This document shows positions 39,986 through 49,685 of a stretch of DNA of 50,871 nucleotides, piece by piece. This DNA comes from Kofleriaceae bacterium (GTDB taxonomy: Bacteria; Myxococcota_A; Polyangia; Haliangiales; Haliangiaceae). The notes under the pieces are model-generated. The model had not been told where the DNA came from. It did no database searches and saw only the letters and a list, made by a program, of their open reading frames with translations. The position numbers and the translations under genes were made by a program. The stretch is from the NCBI GenBank assembly GCA_022842285.1, contig JALHPV010000011.1, forward strand, positions 6,575 to 57,445, read 5' to 3'. How positions within the stretch are numbered: position 1 is the stretch's first letter; every line of letters begins with the position of its first letter.

Positions 39986-42900
39986 GCTCGTCCCGCCGCG
40001 AGCTCGACGACACGGCCCCGGCGACTGATGTACCTAGCGACCCCGGGCGGCGATCTCGTCCCGATACCTTCGTTCCGCCATCGGAGCGCTACCAGCTCGG
40101 GAGCGAGATCGGTCGCGGCGGCATGGGGCGCGTCGTCGAGGCGGTGGACACGAAGCTCGGCCGCACGGTCGCGCTGAAGGAGGTGCTGCCGCGCACGGGA
40201 GAGGCGGTGGAGCGCCGCTTCCTTCGCGAGATTCGCGTCACCGCGCGCCTCGAGCATCCATCGATCGTCCCCGTCTACGACTCGGGCGTGAACGCCGAGG
40301 GCCGGCCCTTCTACGTCATGCGCCGGGTCACCGGGCGCCCCCTCGACGAGCTCATCAAGCGCGCCCGAGGACTGGACGAGCGCTTGACCCTGCTGCCCGC
40401 CGTGCTGCGGGCGATCGATGCGATCGCGCACGCGCACCGCCGCGGCGTCATCCATCGCGACCTCAAGCCGGCGAACATCCTCGTCGGCGAGCTCGGCGAG
40501 TCGATCGTCATCGACTGGGGGCTCGCGAAGGTCATCGGCGAGACCGACCCCGACGAACCCGACTCGCTCTCCGAGCTGAAGGCGGGGGATTCGCTGCAGA
40601 CGCAGTTCGGCGCCGTGTTCGGCACTCCAGGCTTCATGCCGCCGGAGCAAGCCCGGGGGGAGTTGCAGGGCTTTGGTGGGGACGTCTACGCGCTGGGCGC
40701 CACGCTGTATCAACTCCTCGCCGGTACGCCCCCGCATCACGGCGCGAGCGTCACCGACGTGATGGACAAGACGGTCAGCACCAACGTGACGCCGCTCCGC
40801 GCGCTCGCGCCGGGGGCCCCGGTGGAGCTCGCCGCGATCGTCGACAAGGCGCTCGCGTTCGAGGCGGCGCAGCGGTACCAGGATGCGAGCGAGCTCGCCG
40901 CGGATGTGCGGCGCTTCGAGGCCGGCCAGCTCGTGGCCGCTCACCATTACACCTCGCGCCAGCGTCTGCGGCGCTTCGTCCGGCGCTACCGCAGCCTGCT
41001 GGTGCTCGGGGCCATCGCGCTGTCGGCGCTGACCGTGTTCGGGGTGCTCGGCATCATGCGCGTGTACGCGGAGAAGGCGGCGGCGCAGGCGGCGCGGGAT
41101 GCGGCGCAGAGGAACGCGGCCGAGCTGCAGGATCAGGCCCACGAGCTGACCCTGGCGAACGCGACCGCTCTCGTCGCGACCAACCCCACGAAGGCGCTCG
41201 CCTACTTGAAGCAGATCCCGTCGTCGTCGCGGTTCCAGGCTCGCGCCCGGGGACTGGCTCAGTCGGCCTACGCGCGGGGGGTGGCGTGGGGCATGAAGGG
41301 ACCAGCGCCGATTCATCGCACCGCCGAGCTCTCGCCGTCCGAGTCCCGCGTGCTCTGGCAGAACCGTGGCTCGGAGCTCCGCGTCTATGACCTCGATCAG
41401 CGGAGCCTTCTGCTCACGCTCCCCATCGAGAGCGAGATGAACGCAGTCTGGGTCGACGACGATCACTTCATCATGACCGGCAAGCACCCCGCGGTGATCG
41501 ACGTGACGACGGGCGCGGCCCGCACCCTCGATATGCCGCCCGTCTTCGGCTGGGCGGTGTCGGCCAAGGGCACGGTGGCGGTGGCGCAGCTCGAAGACCG
41601 CACGACGCGCATTGTCGATCTTGTCACCGGGACGCACACGCCGGTTCCGCGACCACAAGCGTTGGGCATCGTCGCGATGTCGAATGCGGGCACCTGGGTC
41701 GCCGTCACCGACACGCAGTCGGATGTCAGCTTCCATGACATCACGGGCCGCGAGCTCGGACGACTCGACCTGCAGGCCGCGTGGGCGTTCCCCCTGCCCG
41801 ACGACTCGATGATGATCGCGGGATTCAAGGGCGTGTACCGGTGCCGGCGAGACGCGACGCCGCTGTGCACGGAGATCGCGCTCGACCGGGCGCCGAATGA
41901 CCTCATCACGACGGCGACACGGGCGGGAACGGCCGTACTCGTGACGACGGGCCGCAACAACCTGTTCGTGGTCGATGGAGACACCGTCCGGACCTTCGAC
42001 ATGGCGACGTCGCTCGCCACGGTCAAAGGAAACACACGTATCCCCCTCGGCGTGGACCGCGACACGATCTACATCCCCACGCCGATCGGGTGGCTCCCGC
42101 TCGACGTGCCGCAGACCCTCATCCGGGCGCGGGTGAGTGTCGGAGCCAGGCGCGCCGTCGTCTTTGGCGACGAGCTGATCACGGTGTTCGAGTACGCGAG
42201 GTGGCTGCCGCGGCGGGTCGATATCCGTCGCGGACACCAGCCGGCGTACATCACCGACGACACGATCGTCGCGCACGGCTTCGCCATGATGGAGGGGCTC
42301 GACTGGCTCGACGCCCGCACGCTCGCCGTCGTCTCGCATGCCGAGCTCCCCATTCCGGTGTTCGCCGTCCGGTACACCCCGACCGGCGACCTCGTCGGCA
42401 GTTCGATGCTCATGGGGGAGAGCACCACCAAGTCCGCCGAGGTCATTTATGTGCCGTTTCGCAGCCCGACGGTCCAGTCGCTCACCACGAGCACCGATGC
42501 TCCGATCCTGACGGCGTTCGCGGAGGGGACCGTGGTGGTGGTGCGCAACGGCAACGAGCTGGTCATGTATCGAGGCGGCCAACCCACCTCGTCCCCGCTG
42601 AAGCTGCCGGGCAACGTCATCACGATCGCGGTCTCTGACTCGACGCGGTTCGCGGCGCTCCTCGACAGCAAAGAGCTGGTCATCGGTGACCGCACGACGG
42701 CGACGGTCGATCGGTACCCGCTCGATGCCATGCCATCGAACAGCTTGGTGGCCACACAAGGGTCGACGGTCTGCGCGACCCTGGGCCGCACGGTTGCGAT
42801 CTGGCGCGACCGCCGCTTCGTTCCGATCGCCGAGCTGCAGGCGGATCCGGAGTGGATCGGCCTCATGGGGGGCACCCTGATCGCGCACTTCACGGACTCG

Positions 42901-43272
42901 TCCGCCGTCACGGTCAATCTCGAGACCGGCGCCACGTCATTGCTGTTCGAGCCGGCGATGGATTTCGTGTGGGCGAACCGGCACTTCGACGTGCTCGCAA
43001 CGTTCACCAAGAGCTCGCAGGTCGAGATCCTCGACCTCACCACGCAGAGTCGCTGGGACTTGCCTGTCCTGTTCCGCCGCGATCAACGCTCTCCCTCGAT
43101 CAGCCCGGACGGCACGCGGCTCCTGGTCTCGTCCACCTACGGGACCTTCGAGTGGCGGCTCCAGCGCGTCGGCGAGGACTACGACGGGTGGCTCGCGGGA
43201 GCTACCAACGCATTGATTAAAGACGGGAATTTGACCTGGGATTGGGACTCCAAGGCGCGTCTCGCGCCCTAG
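39982..43272 (+). CDS. Transmembrane Ser/Thr protein kinase with beta-propeller-like C-terminus
   Basis: A 1096-residue Hanks-type kinase. The glycine loop is GRGGMGRVVEAVD, ATP lysine K66 and catalytic loop HRDLKPAN with D160. The metal-binding motif is D178-W-G instead of DFG. The activation end is GTPGFMPPEQA. A membrane helix (about 338-360, LVLGAIALSALTVFGVLGIM) is followed by an Ala-rich coiled coil and about 700 residues of beta strands that look like degenerate propeller blades (ELRVYDLDQ, DVSFHDITG). The outer part could sense a ligand. It starts at a GTG overlapping the oxidoreductase stop, so the redox protein may be its partner or substrate. Confidence 0.85.
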   Translation: MSSSRRELDDTAPATDVPSDPGRRSRPDTFVPPSERYQLGSEIGRGGMGRVVEAVDTKLGRTVALKEVLPRTGEAVERRFLREIRVTARLEHPSIVPVYDSGVNAEGRPFYVMRRVTGRPLDELIKRARGLDERLTLLPAVLRAIDAIAHAHRRGVIHRDLKPANILVGELGESIVIDWGLAKVIGETDPDEPDSLSELKAGDSLQTQFGAVFGTPGFMPPEQARGELQGFGGDVYALGATLYQLLAGTPPHHGASVTDVMDKTVSTNVTPLRALAPGAPVELAAIVDKALAFEAAQRYQDASELAADVRRFEAGQLVAAHHYTSRQRLRRFVRRYRSLLVLGAIALSALTVFGVLGIMRVYAEKAAAQAARDAAQRNAAELQDQAHELTLANATALVATNPTKALAYLKQIPSSSRFQARARGLAQSAYARGVAWGMKGPAPIHRTAELSPSESRVLWQNRGSELRVYDLDQRSLLLTLPIESEMNAVWVDDDHFIMTGKHPAVIDVTTGAARTLDMPPVFGWAVSAKGTVAVAQLEDRTTRIVDLVTGTHTPVPRPQALGIVAMSNAGTWVAVTDTQSDVSFHDITGRELGRLDLQAAWAFPLPDDSMMIAGFKGVYRCRRDATPLCTEIALDRAPNDLITTATRAGTAVLVTTGRNNLFVVDGDTVRTFDMATSLATVKGNTRIPLGVDRDTIYIPTPIGWLPLDVPQTLIRARVSVGARRAVVFGDELITVFEYARWLPRRVDIRRGHQPAYITDDTIVAHGFAMMEGLDWLDARTLAVVSHAELPIPVFAVRYTPTGDLVGSSMLMGESTTKSAEVIYVPFRSPTVQSLTTSTDAPILTAFAEGTVVVVRNGNELVMYRGGQPTSSPLKLPGNVITIAVSDSTRFAALLDSKELVIGDRTTATVDRYPLDAMPSNSLVATQGSTVCATLGRTVAIWRDRRFVPIAELQADPEWIGLMGGTLIAHFTDSSAVTVNLETGATSLLFEPAMDFVWANRHFDVLATFTKSSQVEILDLTTQSRWDLPVLFRRDQRSPSISPDGTRLLVSSTYGTFEWRLQRVGEDYDGWLAGATNALIKDGNLTWDWDSKARLAP

Positions 43273-43420
43273 ACACACGCCCGTTTCGCGTGTAAACAGC
43301 CCCCCTCCTCGAGATCCCTCGGGGGCAACTACTCACGACATCCGAGCGAGCTGGCCGTGGCCCTTCGGGGTTTCCAGCGAGCGCTGACGGTGTCGGGTGC
43401 ACAACGGAAAGGACAGACAC

Positions 43421-44293
<873 letters not shown>

Positions 44294-44302
44294 GGAGCAG
44301 TC

Positions 44303-44959
44303 ATGGAGATCACGGCAACTTCCATCAAGGATCTGCGCGAGCGCACTGGCGCTGGCATGGCCGATTGCAAGAAGGCGCTGACCGAGGTCGGTGGCGACAT
44401 CGACAAGGCGATCGACTACCTCCGCACGAAGGGCCTCGCGAAGGCCGCGAAGAAGGCGGGCCGCGAGGCCACCGAGGGCGCGGTCATCTCGTACATCCAC
44501 GGCGGCGGCCGCATCGGCGTCCTCCTCGAGGTGAACTGCGAGACCGACTTCGTCGCGCGCAACGAGGATTTCCAGAAGTTCGGCCGCGGCGTCGCGATGC
44601 AGATCGCCGCCATGGCGCCCCAGTTCGTCCGCAAGGAGGAGGTCTCCGAGGACGTCATCGCCCGCGAGCGCGACGTGCTCATGGCGAAGGGCAAGGAGTC
44701 CGGCAAGCCGGAGGCGATGCTCGGCAAGATCGTCGACGGTCAGATCGCGAAGTGGATGAAGGAGATCTGTCTCCTCGACCAGGCCTTCGTGCAGGACCCC
44801 GACAAGACGATCGAGCAGGTCCAGCAGGAGCTGGTCGCGAAGATCGGCGAGAACATCAAGATCCGCCGCTTCACGCGCTTCGAGCTCGGCGAGGGTCTCG
44901 AGAAGAAGAAGTCGGACTTCGCGGCCGAGGTCGCTGAAGCGGCCGGCCTCTCCTCGTAA
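44303..44959 (+). CDS. tsf: Translation elongation factor Ts
   Basis: A 218-residue guanine-nucleotide exchange factor for EF-Tu. The N-terminal UBA-like domain ([19 protein letters not shown]) is followed by the core signatures [20 protein letters not shown] and [10 protein letters not shown], then the helical [20 protein letters not shown] segment. It has the compact single-core form, shorter than the E. coli protein. GGAG lies 8 nt before the ATG. It ends the rpsB-tsf operon; pyrH and frr, which often follow, are not here. Confidence 0.97.
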   Translation: MEITATSIKDLRERTGAGMADCKKALTEVGGDIDKAIDYLRTKGLAKAAKKAGREATEGAVISYIHGGGRIGVLLEVNCETDFVARNEDFQKFGRGVAMQIAAMAPQFVRKEEVSEDVIARERDVLMAKGKESGKPEAMLGKIVDGQIAKWMKEICLLDQAFVQDPDKTIEQVQQELVAKIGENIKIRRFTRFELGEGLEKKKSDFAAEVAEAAGLSS

Positions 44960-45073
44960 GAGGGGGTACGAACCCCGCGACCGGCCGTCGGGACGCTCGT
45001 TCCGCGGCCCCGTCGCTGGGGACCCGAAGTCGATGCGCGTCCGCACGATGCGAGAACATCACGCGTCACTCGG

Positions 45074-45079
45074 TATAAC
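45074..45079 (+). promoter_or_regulatory. Candidate -10 hexamer (TATAAC), leaderless-type
   Basis: TATAAC ends 9 nt before the GTG at 45089; no Shine-Dalgarno separates them. It would separate transcription of the WD40 kinase from rpsB-tsf. Confidence 0.4.
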
Positions 45080-45088
45080 GTACGGCCG

Positions 45089-48000
45089 GTGAGCGACTCG
45101 CGCGAGCGCACCGAGGTTCTCGGGTCGATCGCACCCGAGCCCGCGTCGCCGCCGCCTCGCGAGGCCACGGAGGTCGGCGGGGCGTCCGTCGGGCCGTTGC
45201 CGTCGAACGAGAGCACGGTCGACATCATCGCGCCGATGGTGACGGCGAGCTTCATCGGGGAGATGCAGCTGCCCGTCGTGAAGCCGACGCACTACGAGCG
45301 GCTCGGGGAGTTCGCGCGCGGGGGCCTCGGGCGCATCGTGCGGGCGCGGGACACGCGGACGGGACGCATCGTCGCGCTGAAGGAGATCCTCGGCGCGCGC
45401 CAGAACATCGCGGCGCGGTTCATGCGCGAGGCGATGATCACCGCGAACCTCCAGCACCCATCGATCGTGCCCGTGTACGAGCTCGGCAAATGGGAGGACT
45501 CGCGCGAGCCCTTCTTCGCGATGAAGCTCGTCGCGGGGACGCCCTTCAACGAGACGCTGAAGGCGGCGAAGACCTTCGACGGGCGGCTCGCCCACATACC
45601 GGTGATCGTGGCCGTCGCCGAGGCCCTCGCGTACGCGCACCAGCGCCGGATCATCCATCGCGATCTGAAGCCGGCCAACGTACTCGTCGGCGAGTACGGC
45701 GAGACGGTGGTGATCGACTGGGGCCTCGCGAAGTCCGTCGACGTTACCGACGAGCAGAACTCCGGGGACGACTCGATCCCGGATGTCGATGCCGCGAGCA
45801 GCGGCCCCGACTGGGGTCGCGGGGTCGTCGATCCCACGCGCATCGGGGCGGTCCTCGGTACGCCCGCCTTCATGGCGCCGGAGCAGGCGCGCGGCGAGTC
45901 GGCCGACGAGCGCTCGGACGTGTACGCGATCGGCGCGATGCTCTATCACCTGATCGCGGGGCACTCGCCGTATGCGGATCTCAAGCTCGGCGACTCCAAG
46001 GAGACCATCAAGTACGCGGCCTCCACCGCACCGACGCCGCTGGCGTTGCGCGAGCCGGGGGCGCCGGCGGACCTGCTCACCATCGCGGGCAAGGCGATGG
46101 CGCGCGATCCGGGGCAGCGGTATCCGAACGCACGCGAGCTCGCGAGTGACCTGCGCCGGTTCTTGACCGGCCAGCTCGTCGGGGCGCATCGCTACGACAA
46201 GAAGACGCTGGTCCTCCGCTGGCTGCGCCGGCATCGGGCGGCGGTCACCGTCGGGGCGATCCTCGCGGTGCTGCTCGTGGTCGTCGGCGCGATCGGGATT
46301 CGCGGCGTCCTCGTCGAGCGTGATCGGGTGCGGGCGGAGTCGGCACGCGCGGAGCGCGGGCTCGCCACGGTGCTCTACGAGAAGGGCCGGCTCGCCGAGG
46401 GCGCTCAGCAGTGGGCGAGGGCGGCGCTCTACTACGCCGAGTCACGCGTGAAGCACGACACGCCCGCGGCGGCGTGGGCGGCGGCGCTCGCGGATGCGCG
46501 CGCGATCGTGCCGTCGGCGCGCTACGAGGGGCATCGCACGTGGGTGCGGGCGGCGGCAGTCGCGCCCGATGGCTCGCGCGTCGCCACCGTCGACGATGCG
46601 GGCGAGCTGCGCGTGTGGTCGCCCGCCGACGGCAAGATGGTCGGTGGCACGCAGGCCGCGATCGCGCCGCTCTACGCGATCGCGTGGAGCCCCGATGGCA
46701 GCGAGCTCGCCGTGGCGGGCGATGCGGGGGTGATCGAGCTTCGCGGCGCCACGGACCTCGCCGTCCGTACGACGCTGCGGGGCCATATTGGCCGGGTGTG
46801 GTCGCTCGCGTACTCGCCCGATGGGACCACGCTCGCCTCGAGCGGGGAGGATGCGACGGCGCGGCTGTGGACGCGTGATGGCACCATGCACGAGCTTCGG
46901 GGCCACACGCAGCGCGTCTACTCCGTGGCCTTCTCGCCGGACGGCAAGCGTCTCGCCACCGGCAGCGACGATCGCCACGTGTGGCTGTGGGACGTGGCCT
47001 CGCAGCGCGGCGTCTCGCGCGGCGAGCACCAGGCGGGCGGCATCCGCGCCGTCGCCTTCGTCGACGACACCACGGTGATGACGACGGGCTGGGACCACGA
47101 GATCCGCCTGTGGCCGGCGACCGGCACGCCGACGATCTGGACCGACTCCCACATCGTGCACGCGGCGGCGCTCGCGCTCGGGGGCGAGCTCCTCGTCACC
47201 GGCGGCGAATTCGATGCCGTCCACGTCTGGGATCTCGCTACGCATCAGCTCGTGACCTCCCTCGAGGCTCCGGAGCCGATCAGCGCGGTGACGCTCTCCC
47301 GCGACGGTCGCTGGCTCGTCACCGCCGGCAAATCGGGCGCGACGGCCTGGGATGCGCGCCCTCTGGCCCGCCAGGGCAGCGCGAGTCACAGCACCGACGT
47401 CTCGGGGTTGTCGTTTGCCCCCGACGGCAAGTCCTTTGCTTCCGGCTCCCCGGATCGCACGCTGCGCGTCTGGGATCTCGCCACCGCCACCGAGCGGCGT
47501 CGCATCGCCACCCGCGCCCGGTGCGGCGACGGCGTGACGGCCCTCGCCGACGGTGCGCTCGCGGCCGGTTGCGACGACAACGTGATGCGCCACTGGGACG
47601 CCGCCGGCACCGTACGAGAGCTACCCGTGACGGCCTGGATGCGCTTCCTCGCCGCCACGCCCGACGGCCGGTCCCTCGTCGCCGGGCATACCGGCGGACG
47701 CGCTGCCGTCATCGACGTCCCGACCTGGACGCTCGTCACCGAGCGGACCCTCCACGCTCATCACATCTATGACGTCGACGTCACGCCGCAGGGCGAGCTC
47801 GTGACGGCGAGCCTGGATGATCACGTCCGGACGTGGACCTTCCCCGGGCTCGCACCGATCCTCGACGTGAAGATCGGCTCCGATGACGGCGTGCTCACCG
47901 GCGAGCTCGGCCCGGGCGGTCAGGTCGTCGGCGCGGGACAGGACGGCCTGATCTCCATCTGGGATCCGAAGCGCGCGCAGTGGATCGCGCAGCTCCGCGT

Positions 48001-48433
48001 CCCCATCGCCGGCTCGGTCTGGCACGTCGCGTTCTCCTCCGATGGTCGCGAGGCCTACAGCGCGCACGACGATGGCACCGTCCGGATCTGGAACACCGCG
48101 ACCTGGCGCGACCCGATCGTCGTCGACGCCCGCGAAGGCAGCACCTTCTCGCTCGCCCTCTCGCCCGATGGCGGGTCGCTCGTGGCGGGCTACAAGTCCG
48201 GCGCGATCGCGATCTGGGATGTTCCCACCCGGTCCCTGCGTCACCGCATCGGGGGCCATCTCCGTGACCAGGGCTCGTGCGCGGATCTCTCGACGCTTCG
48301 CTTCGGGGACGTCACGCACGCCGAGGTCGTCCGCACCGCCTGCACGAGCGCCCCGGCCACGTACCGCGACGAGCTCGCGCGCCGCTCGCGTCAGCGCCTC
48401 TCGCCCGACCTCGACGTGACCTGGTCGCCATGA
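45089..48433 (+). CDS. Transmembrane Ser/Thr protein kinase with WD40 repeats
   Basis: A 1114-residue Hanks-type kinase. It has an acidic Pro-rich N-terminus, glycine loop ARGGLGRIVRARD (first Gly of the loop replaced by Ala), ATP lysine K98, catalytic HRDLKPAN with D192, D210-W-G in place of DFG, and GTPAFMAPEQARG. A membrane helix (about 387-410) follows the kinase. The C-terminal 650 residues contain about twelve WD40 units (LRVWSPADG, ARLWTRDG, VWLWDVAS, VHVWDLAT, LRVWDLAT, ISIWDPKR, VRIWNTAT, IAIWDVPT), enough for two propellers. It is a diverged relative of the kinase at 39982, with the same kinase-helix-propeller plan. Propellers usually recruit substrates or sense ligands. Confidence 0.88.
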   Translation: MSDSRERTEVLGSIAPEPASPPPREATEVGGASVGPLPSNESTVDIIAPMVTASFIGEMQLPVVKPTHYERLGEFARGGLGRIVRARDTRTGRIVALKEILGARQNIAARFMREAMITANLQHPSIVPVYELGKWEDSREPFFAMKLVAGTPFNETLKAAKTFDGRLAHIPVIVAVAEALAYAHQRRIIHRDLKPANVLVGEYGETVVIDWGLAKSVDVTDEQNSGDDSIPDVDAASSGPDWGRGVVDPTRIGAVLGTPAFMAPEQARGESADERSDVYAIGAMLYHLIAGHSPYADLKLGDSKETIKYAASTAPTPLALREPGAPADLLTIAGKAMARDPGQRYPNARELASDLRRFLTGQLVGAHRYDKKTLVLRWLRRHRAAVTVGAILAVLLVVVGAIGIRGVLVERDRVRAESARAERGLATVLYEKGRLAEGAQQWARAALYYAESRVKHDTPAAAWAAALADARAIVPSARYEGHRTWVRAAAVAPDGSRVATVDDAGELRVWSPADGKMVGGTQAAIAPLYAIAWSPDGSELAVAGDAGVIELRGATDLAVRTTLRGHIGRVWSLAYSPDGTTLASSGEDATARLWTRDGTMHELRGHTQRVYSVAFSPDGKRLATGSDDRHVWLWDVASQRGVSRGEHQAGGIRAVAFVDDTTVMTTGWDHEIRLWPATGTPTIWTDSHIVHAAALALGGELLVTGGEFDAVHVWDLATHQLVTSLEAPEPISAVTLSRDGRWLVTAGKSGATAWDARPLARQGSASHSTDVSGLSFAPDGKSFASGSPDRTLRVWDLATATERRRIATRARCGDGVTALADGALAAGCDDNVMRHWDAAGTVRELPVTAWMRFLAATPDGRSLVAGHTGGRAAVIDVPTWTLVTERTLHAHHIYDVDVTPQGELVTASLDDHVRTWTFPGLAPILDVKIGSDDGVLTGELGPGGQVVGAGQDGLISIWDPKRAQWIAQLRVPIAGSVWHVAFSSDGREAYSAHDDGTVRIWNTATWRDPIVVDAREGSTFSLALSPDGGSLVAGYKSGAIAIWDVPTRSLRHRIGGHLRDQGSCADLSTLRFGDVTHAEVVRTACTSAPATYRDELARRSRQRLSPDLDVTWSP

Positions 48434-48451
48434 CACGGTGACGCCGACGTA

Positions 48452-49651
48452 ATGGCCTTCGCGCGCGCGACGCGGCACCGCAACTTCCGGCTGTTCTTGA
48501 TCGGGCAGGGCACGTCCGTCATGGGCACGTGGCTCACGAAGTTCGCGACGAGCTGGATGGCCTATCGCCTGACGGGCTCCGAGCTGGTCCTCGGCCTCGT
48601 CGGCTTCTGCAACAACGCCCCGACGCCCATCCTCGCCCCGTTCGCCGGCGTCCTCGTCGATCGCTGGTCGCGTCGGCGCACGATCATGATCACGCAGGTC
48701 CTCGCGATGCTGCAGTCCGCCGCCCTCGCGATCTTCACGCTCACGGGGCACATGACGGTCGCCCACCTGATCGTGCTCGGGCTCGCCCAGGGCGCCATCA
48801 ATGCCTTCGACATGCCGGCGCGTCAGTCGTTCCTCCGCCAGATGATCGACGACCCCACGGACCTCCCGAACGCCATCGCTCTGAACTCGTCGATGATCAA
48901 CGTCGCCAAGCTCCTGGGCCCCGTCGTGGCCGCCGCCCTCGTCGCCGCCGTCGGCGAAGGCCTCTGCTACGCGATCGATGCCGCGAGCTACCTCGGCGTG
49001 CTCGCGTCGCTCGCTCTCATGCGGATCACCGTTCCGCAGCCCCGCTCCCAGCGCGGCCGCGTCGGCGACCAGCTCCGCGACGGCCTCCGCTACGTCTGGT
49101 CCCATCCCGTCGTGCGACCGGCCCTGCTGATGCTCGCCGCCTCGAGCGTCCTCGGCGGCGCCTACGCGTCCATCATGCCCGCCGTCGCCGTCACGCTCGG
49201 TCAGGGCCCGCATACCCTCGGCATTCTCCTCGGCGCCGCCGGCCTCGGCGCCCTCACTTCGGCCCTCTACCTCGCGCAGCGCTCCTCGGCCGTCGGCCTC
49301 GCGCACATGATCGGCAACTCCTCTCTCGGCCTCGGCGTCGCCCTCATCGCGCTCGAGCTCGCGGGCTCCATCTACGTTGCCGCTCCGGTCATGTACTTCG
49401 TCGGCGTCTGCGTGATGATGACCATCGCGTCGACCAACACGACGGTCCAGACCGTCGTCGACACCGACAAGCTCGGCCGCGTCATGAGCCTCTACGCCGT
49501 GGCCCTCGCTGGTGGCGTCCCCATCGGGGCGCTCCTCCAGGGCGCCGTCGCCAGCCAGATCGGCGCCATCCACACCTTCGCGCTCTCCGGCGTTCTCTGC
49601 CTCGCCTGCGCGTTCGCGTACCGCCGGGCCCTCCCGTCCTCGCCGACCTGA
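48452..49651 (+). CDS. MFS transporter, EntS/multidrug-exporter type
   Basis: A 399-residue inner-membrane transporter of the major facilitator superfamily, closest in style to the EntS-like family (PF05977). The N-terminus NFRLFLIGQGTSVMGTWL, the loop motif A-like GVLVDRWSRRRTIM, the FDMPARQSFLRQM segment and NAIALNSSMINVAKLLGP are typical. About eleven to twelve hydrophobic helices are visible. Members export siderophores or small toxic molecules by proton antiport; the substrate here is unknown. It begins 18 bp after the WD40 kinase and is followed 34 bp later by another kinase, so regulated transport is conceivable. Confidence 0.85.
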   Translation: MAFARATRHRNFRLFLIGQGTSVMGTWLTKFATSWMAYRLTGSELVLGLVGFCNNAPTPILAPFAGVLVDRWSRRRTIMITQVLAMLQSAALAIFTLTGHMTVAHLIVLGLAQGAINAFDMPARQSFLRQMIDDPTDLPNAIALNSSMINVAKLLGPVVAAALVAAVGEGLCYAIDAASYLGVLASLALMRITVPQPRSQRGRVGDQLRDGLRYVWSHPVVRPALLMLAASSVLGGAYASIMPAVAVTLGQGPHTLGILLGAAGLGALTSALYLAQRSSAVGLAHMIGNSSLGLGVALIALELAGSIYVAAPVMYFVGVCVMMTIASTNTTVQTVVDTDKLGRVMSLYAVALAGGVPIGALLQGAVASQIGAIHTFALSGVLCLACAFAYRRALPSSPT

Positions 49652-49672
49652 CGCGCGTGGGCTTCGTAGTGC

Positions 49673-49678
49673 TACCGT
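49673..49678 (+). promoter_or_regulatory. Candidate -10 hexamer (TACCGT), leaderless-type
   Basis: TACCGT ends 7 nt before the ATG at 49686, with no Shine-Dalgarno. Confidence 0.3.
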
Positions 49679-49685
49679 ACCGGGC

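Noticed and set aside
39826-42888. A 1020-codon open frame antisense to the oxidoreductase tail and kinase
   Set aside because: High GC gives long stop-free antisense frames; its product is Arg/Asp/His-rich with no domain, while the plus strand shows unmistakable kinase motifs.
43275-43293. ACACGC...GCGTGT inverted repeat before rpsB as a terminator or leader regulator
   Set aside because: Only six base pairs and no resemblance to a known uS2 leader structure that I can demonstrate.
44963-44976. GGGGT-ACGA-ACCCC hairpin after tsf as a terminator
   Set aside because: Well placed, but the stem is short and no T tract follows; not strong enough to annotate.
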